Below, piece after piece: positions 42,498 to 48,378 of a stretch of 48,378 bases of DNA. Made by a program: the position numbers and the translations under genes. Numbering within the stretch: position 1 is the stretch's first letter; each line of letters begins with the position of its first letter. Under the pieces are notes generated by a model. That model had not been told where the DNA came from. It saw only the letters and a list, made by a program, of their open reading frames with translations, and did no database searches. The stretch is from an uncultured Eubacteriales bacterium (GTDB lineage Bacteria > Bacillota > Clostridia > Monoglobales > Monoglobaceae), in NCBI GenBank assembly GCA_905198865.1, contig CAJKEB010000010.1, positions 1 through 48,378 of the forward strand, given 5' to 3'.

Positions 42498-43727
42498 ATG
42501 GCATTAAATGTTATAAGTGAGGCGAAAAGGTGTTTAAATTGCAAGAAGCCAATGTGCAGAGAGGGATGTCCAATTTCGACCAATATACCAAAGATGATTG
42601 AGATGTTTAAAAACAGTCAAATTGAAGAAGCGGGCGAAATGTTATTTGACAACAATCCATTATCTACGGTGTGTTCTTTGGTATGTAACCATGAAAATCA
42701 GTGCCAGGGTCATTGTGTACTCGGCAGAAAAGGTGATCCGGTACATATCAGCAGTATCGAAAATTACATTTCAACTACATACCTTGAGCGTCTTAAGTTT
42801 AATCCGGCGCCGAAGAACGGTAAAATGGTTGGTATCGTCGGATCAGGTCCTGCCGGCATAACTATTGCTATAACTTTAGCCCGCCGCGGTTACGATGTGT
42901 CAATATTTGAGGCAAAGGACAAAATCGGCGGCGTGCTCAGATATGGTATTCCGGAGTTCAGACTTCCGAAAAGTATACTTGAAAAGTATAAGGAATTAAT
43001 GCTTGAATTGGGTATCAAAATCAGACCTAATGCTACTATCGGCGGTGCTATAAGCATAGATGATATATTCAGAGACGGATATGACGCTCTGTTTATCGGA
43101 ACCGGTGTTTGGCAGCCAAACAGCCTTAAAATTAAAGGCGAGAGCTTGGGCAATGTTCACTATGCCATTGCGTATCTTATTAATCCTGACGAATATAATT
43201 TAGGCGATAACCTTATAATTATCGGCGCCGGCAATGCGGCTATGGATGTTGCAAGAACGGCAATCAGAAAAGGCGTCAGAAACGTCACAGTATTTAACAG
43301 AAGCGATCAGGTGGCAGCAAGTGAAACAGAATTTGAGTATGCCAAGATTGACGGAGTTAATTTTGAATACTGCAAAATGCCTGTTGAGATTAAACCTGAC
43401 GGCGTTATTTTCCGCGATACAAAAGTTGAGGAGGATGGAAGCATTAATGCTATTGAGGGTAGCGATAAGCTTTATCCGTCAAGTTCGGTTATTATCTCAA
43501 TCAGCCAGGGTGCACAGGACGTTATCCTATCAAAAACAAAAGGAATAGACACAACTAAAAAAGGATTGCTTGTTACAAACGAATACGGCGAGACAACCCG
43601 TGAAGGTATTTTTGCTTCAGGTGATGTTGTTAAAGGTGCAAAGACTGTTGTTGAAGCAGTGAAATATTCAAAACTCGTTGCCGACGCTATGGACGAGTAT
43701 ATGCAGGGACTCGATAAAGACAAATAG
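42498..43727 (+). CDS. GltD-like NAD(P)-dependent oxidoreductase
   Basis: A 409-residue iron-sulfur flavoprotein of the glutamate-synthase small-subunit type. It has the N-terminal cysteine clusters ('CLNCKKPMCREGCPI', 'CSLVCNHENQCQGHC'), an FAD-binding 'GSGPAGITIA' and an NAD(P)-binding 'GAGNAAMDVAR', and ends with the FAD-contact 'GIFASGDVVKGAKTV'. No glutamate synthase large subunit or ferredoxin partner is adjacent, so it may act alone or with a distant partner as a transhydrogenase or sulfide/polysulfide-type reductase. The ATG at 42498 follows GGAGGTG. It is monocistronic with its own promoter and terminator. Confidence 0.85.
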   Translation: MALNVISEAKRCLNCKKPMCREGCPISTNIPKMIEMFKNSQIEEAGEMLFDNNPLSTVCSLVCNHENQCQGHCVLGRKGDPVHISSIENYISTTYLERLKFNPAPKNGKMVGIVGSGPAGITIAITLARRGYDVSIFEAKDKIGGVLRYGIPEFRLPKSILEKYKELMLELGIKIRPNATIGGAISIDDIFRDGYDALFIGTGVWQPNSLKIKGESLGNVHYAIAYLINPDEYNLGDNLIIIGAGNAAMDVARTAIRKGVRNVTVFNRSDQVAASETEFEYAKIDGVNFEYCKMPVEIKPDGVIFRDTKVEEDGSINAIEGSDKLYPSSSVIISISQGAQDVILSKTKGIDTTKKGLLVTNEYGETTREGIFASGDVVKGAKTVVEAVKYSKLVADAMDEYMQGLDKDK

Positions 43728-43743
43728 AATTAAAGTTTAAAAT

Positions 43744-43778
43744 TATTTCAGCCTCTCCGAAAAGGAGAGGCTGAAATA
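43744..43778. terminator. Bidirectional terminator, GltD-like gene / purD
   Basis: A 15-bp perfect stem from TATTTCAGCCTCTCC pairs with its complement around a GAAAA loop. It has T/A-rich flanks on both strands and lies between convergent genes. Confidence 0.9.
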
Positions 43779-43792
43779 TTATATAGGCTTGC

Positions 43793-45058
43793 TTACACTT
43801 TTTTTATACCGATATCGTGTCTGTAATGTGCGTCTTTAAAATCAACAAGTTTAACATAGTCATAGGCTTGTTTGATTGCGGAATCCAAATCATCACCAAG
43901 CGCGGTTATACCAAGTACACGGCCGCCGTTTGTCAGGATTTCGCCGTTTTCGAGTTTTGTTCCTGCATGAAAAACTAATGCTCCCTGAGCTTTGGCGGCG
44001 TCGAGACCGCTTATTTTATAGCCCTTTTCGTAACTCTTCGGATAACCGCCTGATGCAAGCACCACACATACACAGGCATTGTCAGCCCACTCAACTTCGA
44101 CTTCGTCAAGTTTTTCATCAACAACGGCATTGAATATATCAAACAAATCGCTTTTGAGCCTCGGAAGAACAACCTGGGTTTCCGGGTCGCCGAATCTGCA
44201 GTTATATTCAATTACTTTAACGCCGTCTGGCGTTTTCATCAAGCCGAAATATAAAACACCTTTAAATTTTCTGCCTTCGGAGTTCATAGCGTTCATGGTT
44301 GGTATGAAAATATTCTTCATACATTCGTTCGCAACTTCATCAGTGTATATTCTGCTTGGTGAAAATGTACCCATACCGCCTGTGTTCGGACCCTCGTCAT
44401 TATCATAAGCACGTTTGTGATCCTGAGCCGAAACCATGGGCTTCATTGTATTTCCGTCAGTAAAGGCAAGTACGGATATTTCAGGACCGGTAAGAAATTC
44501 TTCAATGACAACCTTACCGCCGGCAGCACCAAACACTTTGTCGTCCATAATCTCATGTACTGCTCTTTCGGCCTCATCTAAGGTCTTTGCTATTATTACA
44601 CCTTTTCCAAGTGCCAGGCCGTCAGCTTTGACAACAATTGGGAACTTGTCCTGCGCTTTAATATATTCAACGGCGTCTGTACTGTTATCAAAAACTTCAT
44701 ATGCAGCTGTCGGAATACCGTACTTTTTCATCAGGTCTTTTGAAAACGCTTTGCTTCCCTCGATTATTGCAGCAGCCTTATTCGGACCAAATGCTTTAAG
44801 TCCAGCGGCCTCAAATGCATCTACAGCACCTGCGGCAAGAGGATCATCGGGCGCAACAACGGTTAAGTCTATATTATTGCTTTTGGCAAACTCAGTGAGC
44901 TTATCAAACTCCATAACGCCGATAGGCACACATTCAGCCAGTTCTGAAATACCGCCGTTTCCAGGCGCGCAATAAATCTTGCTTACTTTGTCGCTTTGTG
45001 ACAATTTCCAGATAATTGCGTGTTCTCTGCCGCCGCCGCCTACAACCAATACTTTCAT
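43793..45058 (-). CDS. purD: Phosphoribosylamine-glycine ligase
   Basis: A 421-residue ATP-grasp enzyme, the second step of purine synthesis, joining glycine to phosphoribosylamine. Motifs are 'MKVLVVGGGGREHAIIWKL', 'KADGLALGKGVIIA', 'GPNTGGMGTFSPS' and 'EYNCRFGDPETQVVLPRL'. AAAGGAG lies before the ATG. No other pur gene is adjacent; it may be the last or a lone member of the purine genes in this genome. Confidence 0.97.
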   Translation of the reverse strand: MKVLVVGGGGREHAIIWKLSQSDKVSKIYCAPGNGGISELAECVPIGVMEFDKLTEFAKSNNIDLTVVAPDDPLAAGAVDAFEAAGLKAFGPNKAAAIIEGSKAFSKDLMKKYGIPTAAYEVFDNSTDAVEYIKAQDKFPIVVKADGLALGKGVIIAKTLDEAERAVHEIMDDKVFGAAGGKVVIEEFLTGPEISVLAFTDGNTMKPMVSAQDHKRAYDNDEGPNTGGMGTFSPSRIYTDEVANECMKNIFIPTMNAMNSEGRKFKGVLYFGLMKTPDGVKVIEYNCRFGDPETQVVLPRLKSDLFDIFNAVVDEKLDEVEVEWADNACVCVVLASGGYPKSYEKGYKISGLDAAKAQGALVFHAGTKLENGEILTNGGRVLGITALGDDLDSAIKQAYDYVKLVDFKDAHYRHDIGIKKV

Positions 45059-45156
45059 GTCATATAACTCCTTTGAAATAAGATAATTTTGTCAAAATAC
45101 TTTCTTATAGTTTACATGATTTTCATATAATTTTCAACAGTTTTTTACATTTTTAG

Positions 45157-45185
45157 TAAAAAAACCGACGGAAAAAACCGCCGGT
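45157..45185 (-). terminator. Terminator of the rpsF-ssb-rpsR operon
   Basis: On the minus strand, ACCGGCGG pairs with CCGTCGGT (one G-T) around T6 and is followed by a run of seven T. Confidence 0.9.
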
Positions 45186-45193
45186 TAAAATTA

Positions 45194-45442
45194 TTAGTCA
45201 GATGTATAAGGCATCAAAGCTATCTGTCTTGCTCTCTTGATAGCAACAGTAAGCTGTCTCTGATGCTTTGCGCAGCAACCGCTGATTCTTCTCGGAAGAA
45301 TTTTAGCGCGTTCTGTAACGTATCTTCTGAGCTTTGCAACATCTTTATAATCGATGTGGTCTACTTTATCAACACAGAATGAGCAAACTTTTCTCTTAGG
45401 ACGTCTGCCGCGCGGTCTGTCGTTTCTTCTTTCTTCAGCCAT
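45194..45442 (-). CDS. rpsR: Ribosomal protein bS18
   Basis: An 82-residue small-subunit protein with 'CSFCVDKVDHIDYKDV', 'RYVTERAKILPRRISG' and 'CCAKHQRQLTVAIKRAR'. The cysteines form the zinc-binding (C+) type. It pairs with S6 on the ribosomal platform. AAAGGAG precedes the ATG, and it is the last gene of the operon. Confidence 0.98.
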   Translation of the reverse strand: MAEERRNDRPRGRRPKRKVCSFCVDKVDHIDYKDVAKLRRYVTERAKILPRRISGCCAKHQRQLTVAIKRARQIALMPYTSD

Positions 45443-45468
45443 TTCAAAATCTCCTTTAACTCAAATTT

Positions 45469-45960
45469 TTAAAACGGAAGGTCATCATCTATCTCGGATA
45501 ATGGAGTGAATTCATCATTATCCATGCCGTCCGGCATTGACTGCAAAGACGGATCGCTTACAGCAGACGGTGCAGAATAAGAAGAGGAATATGCATTTTG
45601 CTGCGGAGCGCTATAACCGCCGCCATAGCCTGCATTTTCGTTTCTTGATTTCTTTGTTTCACCAAAGCTTATCTCGTTTACAATAACTTCAGTAGTATAA
45701 TTCTTCCTGCCGTCCTGACCTTCCCATGTTCTGGTCGAAATACGACCGGAAACAATAATCATCATACCCTTTGTGAAATATTTACCCAGGAATTCAGCCT
45801 GATTATTCCACGCAACGCAATTAATAAAATCGGTCTGTCTGTTTTCGCCGTAACCGCTGTCAACAGCGACAGAGAAATTACAAACAGCACGTCCCGTTCC
45901 GGTATGTCTGATTTCAGGGTCGCGAGTAAGTCTACCCATTAAGATTACTTTATTAATCAT
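45469..45960 (-). CDS. ssb: Single-stranded DNA-binding protein
   Basis: A 163-residue SSB with an N-terminal OB fold ('MINKVILMGRLTRDPEIR', 'FINCVAWNNQAEFL'), a Gly/Ser/Gln-rich disordered tail and the acidic tip 'DDDLPF' that recruits repair and replication partners. It lies between rpsF and rpsR, the conserved Firmicutes order. GGAGG is inside the end of rpsF. Confidence 0.97.
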   Translation of the reverse strand: MINKVILMGRLTRDPEIRHTGTGRAVCNFSVAVDSGYGENRQTDFINCVAWNNQAEFLGKYFTKGMMIIVSGRISTRTWEGQDGRKNYTTEVIVNEISFGETKKSRNENAGYGGGYSAPQQNAYSSSYSAPSAVSDPSLQSMPDGMDNDEFTPLSEIDDDLPF

Positions 45961-45962
45961 AA

Positions 45963-46262
45963 TTAGTCCTCCTCACGTCTTACAACGATGCTTCTGAGCA
46001 CGCCGTCAGTAATACCGTAAACACGTTCAAGCTCCTTCGGAAATTCCGGTGCAGACTTGAAGTTTACAAGTACATAATAACCCTCATTCATGAAATTGAT
46101 TGGATAAGCGAGCTTACGCTTGCCCCATTCATCGACGCTCTCGATTTCGCCGTGCTTTTCAATCAATGACTTGAACTTTTCGAGTAAAGCTGAGATTTCT
46201 TCTTCTGTTTTAGAAGCGTCTAAAACCATGATGGTCTCATACTTATTGATGTGTTCTGCCAT
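45963..46262 (-). CDS. rpsF: Ribosomal protein bS6
   Basis: A 99-residue small-subunit protein with 'KYETIMVLDAS', 'DEWGKRKLAYPI' and 'GYYVLVNFKS'. The ATG at 46262 ('MAEHINKYETI') is chosen because AAGGAGGTG lies six to seven bases upstream; the in-frame GTG nine bases earlier overlaps that site. It leads the rpsF-ssb-rpsR operon. Confidence 0.97.
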   Translation of the reverse strand: MAEHINKYETIMVLDASKTEEEISALLEKFKSLIEKHGEIESVDEWGKRKLAYPINFMNEGYYVLVNFKSAPEFPKELERVYGITDGVLRSIVVRREED

Positions 46263-46287
46263 TATTTTCACCTCCTTCTGGACTCTG

Positions 46288-46309
46288 ACCCCTGATAATT
46301 CACAGGAGT
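46288..46309 (-). promoter_or_regulatory. Hairpin in the rpsF leader
   Basis: On the minus strand, ACTCCTG pairs with CAGGGGT around an 8-nt loop, between the promoter and rpsF. Leaders of this operon often bind the S6:S18 complex for feedback, but I cannot match the known consensus here. Confidence 0.4.
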
Positions 46310-46343
46310 AAGGAATTGCATATAATATTTATACAACTATGCT

Positions 46344-46372
46344 ATTATAATACATTTTAAAAATATTGTCAA
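46344..46372 (-). promoter_or_regulatory. Consensus promoter of rpsF-ssb-rpsR
   Basis: On the minus strand: TTGACA, 17 nt, TATAAT, both boxes perfect. The leader is about 75 nt long. Confidence 0.9.
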
Positions 46373-46482
46373 GCAACAAAATTTCAGGCTTTATTATAAT
46401 ATTGTAATTAAATATAAAACATATTTGTCTAAAATGCACAAAGAAATTTGATTAATTTTTACGGTTGAACAAAAAAATTAAC

Positions 46483-46511
46483 TTTACTACTTAAAATATC
46501 TGTGTTACAAT
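46483..46511 (+). promoter_or_regulatory. Promoter of the cytidylate-kinase-like gene
   Basis: TTTACT, 17 nt, TACAAT, just upstream of the start codon with a short leader. Confidence 0.55.
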
Positions 46512-46534
46512 GTCATAATATAGGAGGAGATAAT

Positions 46535-47185
46535 ATGGGGAATGACAGAGTATTAAGTTCAGATACAAATTGTATTATCACAGTAGGCAGGCAGTTTGGC
46601 TCCGGCGGTCGAAAGATAGCAAAAAAAGTTGCCGATTTGCTTGGAATTGAGTTTTATGACAAGAGTCTTATTGCACTTGCAGCTAAAGAGAGCGGTTTAT
46701 CCGAAAATCTCTTTGACGGCATTGACGAAAAGCCGACAAATAGTCTGCTCTATTCGCTTGTTATGGGGCTTCAGTCTGACAGAGGTAATTTTTATAGATA
46801 TGGTGATATTTTGAATTCTGATTCTATATTCAGAATTCAATCGCAGGTGATTCAGGATTTGGTAAAAGATAAATCTTGTGTTATTGTCGGACGCTGTTCT
46901 GACTATGTTCTGAGAGAAAACAAGAATGTTGTCAATGTTTTTATTCACGCTGATCAGGAGTTCAAGCTTGAGCGTGTAATGCGCATATATAAGCAAACCG
47001 AAAAGGAAGCTCTTGATACTATGAAAAAGACCGACAAGAAGAGGAGCAATTACTATAACTTTTACACCAATCAGGAATGGGGAAATGTTACAAATTACCA
47101 TATAGCTTTAAACAGTGCTTTTCTTGGTATTGATGATACCGCTAAAATCATTTGTGATTATATAAAGATGAAGTTTTCAGAATAG
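46535..47185 (+). CDS. Cytidylate kinase-like family protein
   Basis: A 216-residue P-loop kinase of the cytidylate-kinase-2 family. The nucleotide loop is 'ITVGRQFGSGGRKIAKKVAD', and further motifs are 'YDKSLIALAAKESGL', 'CVIVGRCSDYVL' and 'DKKRSNYYNFYT'. This family is widespread in Clostridia and distinct from Cmk; the substrate is unproven. The ATG at 46535 follows AGGAGGA. It is monocistronic with a clear terminator. Confidence 0.88.
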   Translation: MGNDRVLSSDTNCIITVGRQFGSGGRKIAKKVADLLGIEFYDKSLIALAAKESGLSENLFDGIDEKPTNSLLYSLVMGLQSDRGNFYRYGDILNSDSIFRIQSQVIQDLVKDKSCVIVGRCSDYVLRENKNVVNVFIHADQEFKLERVMRIYKQTEKEALDTMKKTDKKRSNYYNFYTNQEWGNVTNYHIALNSAFLGIDDTAKIICDYIKMKFSE

Positions 47186-47191
47186 TTTTTT

Positions 47192-47230
47192 ACAGCCGAA
47201 TGTCATAATGTGACTTTCGGCTGTTTTTTA
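47192..47230. terminator. Terminator between convergent genes
   Basis: ACAGCCGAA pairs with TTCGGCTGT, with an inner GTCA/TGAC pairing, and T6 follows on the plus strand. The minus-strand side is also T-rich, so it serves the GNAT gene too. Confidence 0.88.
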
Positions 47231-47243
47231 CAATTGTACTTCA

Positions 47244-47741
47244 TTATATAGTGTATTCCATTATATAGTCATCCATGACATAACCGCCGCCAATGTCTGT
47301 TACAACAGTATCGGTTATGTCAAAGCCGAATGATTTATAGACTGAAATTGCTTTTGTGTTGTTTTTGTTTACTGTTAAGTAAAATGTATTGTACTTTGTG
47401 GCAAAATCTGAAACCACAGTTTGAAATAAGCTGCTTGCAATACCATGTCTTTGCCATTTTGGTAAAACGTAAATCTTACTGATAAACAGTTTGTCAAGCT
47501 CCGGCTTTATGCCGCAGAAAGCAATTATTTTATTATTGGATTCAGCAATATAATAAGTATAGCCGTTCTTCAAAATATCCTGCTTTATCACATCAAAGCT
47601 CTGGTATTTTTTTATCATATAGTCGACCTGACCTTTAGGAAGAAGCTCATCGTAAGCATTATGCCAGGTAATATATGCACCGCCGGAAATGCCCATTATA
47701 TCATTATCAGATTTTACGGTTCTAATCTCATAATTCGTCAT
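47244..47741 (-). CDS. GNAT-family acetyltransferase
   Basis: A 165-residue N-acetyltransferase with 'KIYVLPKWQRHGIASSLFQ' (acetyl-CoA loop) and 'NKNNTKAISVYKSFGFD'. The substrate is not inferable. AGGAGAG precedes the ATG. It follows recR by 26 bases on the same strand and may be cotranscribed with it. Confidence 0.88.
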   Translation of the reverse strand: MTNYEIRTVKSDNDIMGISGGAYITWHNAYDELLPKGQVDYMIKKYQSFDVIKQDILKNGYTYYIAESNNKIIAFCGIKPELDKLFISKIYVLPKWQRHGIASSLFQTVVSDFATKYNTFYLTVNKNNTKAISVYKSFGFDITDTVVTDIGGGYVMDDYIMEYTI

Positions 47742-47767
47742 AGTATATCTCTCCTGAATATGTTATA

Positions 47768-48298
47768 TTATATCTCAACACGCCAGTTAAGTGCTTTGCC
47801 GAGAGTAACTTCGTCGGCAAACTCAAGCTCGCCGCCAACAGGAACGCCGTGCGCAATTCTGGTTACCTTAACTCCAAAGGGTTTTATCAGCTTTGAAATA
47901 TACATAGCTGTTGTTTCACCTTCAAGATTGGGATTTGTAGCCATAATTACCTCTTTGATATCACCGCCCGATACTCTTGCAACCAACTCCTTAATTTTAA
48001 TATCATCAGGTGAAACATTGTCCATAGGTGATATTGCCCCGTGCAGGACATGATAAACACCTTTGAATTCGTTTGTCCTTTCCATCTGCATTACGTCTCT
48101 TGGACTTTCCATAACGCAAATTATGCTGTGGTCTCTGCCCGAATTTGAACATATATTACATACCTCTGAAGCAGATAGGTTTTGACACACCGAACAATAT
48201 CTTATATTCTTTTTTGCGCTCAGAATTGCCTGAGCAAGCCTCTCAGATTTTTCAGCCGGAAGATTTAAAACGTGAAATGCGTAAATTATGGATCGCAC
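47768..48298 (-). CDS. recR: Recombination protein RecR, 5' end replaced at window edge
   Basis: The frame encodes RecR from 'AFHVLNLPAEKSERLAQAI' onward: the zinc motif 'YCSVCQNLSASEVCNIC', the Toprim domain ('IICVMESPRDVMQME') and 'TRIAHGVPVGGELEFAD'. RecR works with RecO/RecF in gap repair. The usual first 25-30 residues, a helix-hairpin-helix with 'LPGIGPKSAQRLAFH', are missing: upstream of 'AFH' the sequence becomes part of rplT on the other strand. The nominal start at 48298 is therefore not the native one. Confidence 0.9.
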   Translation of the reverse strand: MRSIIYAFHVLNLPAEKSERLAQAILSAKKNIRYCSVCQNLSASEVCNICSNSGRDHSIICVMESPRDVMQMERTNEFKGVYHVLHGAISPMDNVSPDDIKIKELVARVSGGDIKEVIMATNPNLEGETTAMYISKLIKPFGVKVTRIAHGVPVGGELEFADEVTLGKALNWRVEI

Positions 48299-48378
48299 GT
48301 ATCAACGCTGCAGCAAGAATGAACGGACTTTCTTACAGCAAGTTCATGTACGGCTTAAAGTTAGCAGGTGTAGAAGTT
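48268..48378 (+). pseudogene. rplT: Internal piece of ribosomal protein bL20, partial
   Basis: The plus strand reads 'KREMRKLWIARINAAAR', then 'MNGLSYSKFMYGLKLAGVEV', to the window end. This is the conserved centre of L20, normally about 117 residues. Its N-terminal third is absent because recR occupies the adjoining bases. The shared stretch of about 14 bases around 48268-48281 fits both genes, as expected for a chimeric join. Confidence 0.85.

Noticed and set aside
44436..44975. 179-codon plus-strand open frame inside purD
   Set aside because: Antisense shadow of the well-conserved purD; Ser/Ala-rich and without a recognisable domain or start signal.
1..48378. CRISPR arrays, tRNA or rRNA genes
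   Set aside because: No regularly spaced repeat array and no tRNA- or rRNA-like sequence was seen on either strand.

Overview
The window is low-GC DNA from an endospore-forming member of the Clostridia. It carries the spore-coat operon cotJA-cotJB-cotJC, an SLH-domain surface protein, strong AGGAGG-type ribosome sites, HPr with the regulatory serine, and UvrC, SecA, RF1 and RF2 of Firmicutes type. An unsaturated rhamnogalacturonyl hydrolase and large secreted proteins suggest a plant-polysaccharide-degrading gut anaerobe; Monoglobus-like organisms would fit, but that is a guess.

Layout. 1-7079: 3' part of a giant SLH-anchored surface protein. 7117-13196: yaaA-bcp, a convergent YyaL-like gene, and a decayed patch holding a broken ArsR regulator, a nitroreductase, a metK scrap and two copies of a 240-bp repeat that each carry a terminator and a promoter. 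13389-14194: a phosphatase and an ArsC/Spx-like gene, facing a lipoprotein gene. 15163-15973: cotJA, cotJB and the first third of cotJC. 15947-31989: a 16-kb segment bounded by a perfect 13-bp direct repeat, carrying a large serine recombinase at its left end, then xth, tatD, proA, a TrpXYZ-like ABC transporter, a MetY-like sulfhydrylase, a cytidine deaminase, a GH105 hydrolase, a secreted stalk-domain protein, ptsH and uvrC. 31989-32381: the remaining two thirds of cotJC. 32678-43727: secA, prfB (programmed frameshift), prfA, a TsaC-phosphatase fusion, rimI, tsaD, a cardiolipin synthase and a GltD-like oxidoreductase. 43793-46262, minus strand: purD and the rpsF-ssb-rpsR operon. 46535-48298: a cytidylate-kinase-like gene, a GNAT gene and recR, whose 5' end is replaced at the window edge by a piece of rplT.

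Main result. cotJC is interrupted by a recombinase-bearing intervening element. Joining the two halves at the 13-bp repeat restores an uninterrupted 195-residue CotJC in frame. The two element ends, joined as a circle, form a dyad of the kind expected for a serine-recombinase attP site. This looks like a skin-type element that would be excised in the mother cell during sporulation. Unlike known cases, its cargo is mostly ordinary host genes, including uvrC, proA and ptsH.

Other notable points are a TsaC/arginine-phosphatase-type fusion, a prfB frameshift site with UAA instead of the usual UGA, a perfectly symmetric face-to-face promoter between tatD and proA, and a repeat-rich leader before the ABC transporter.
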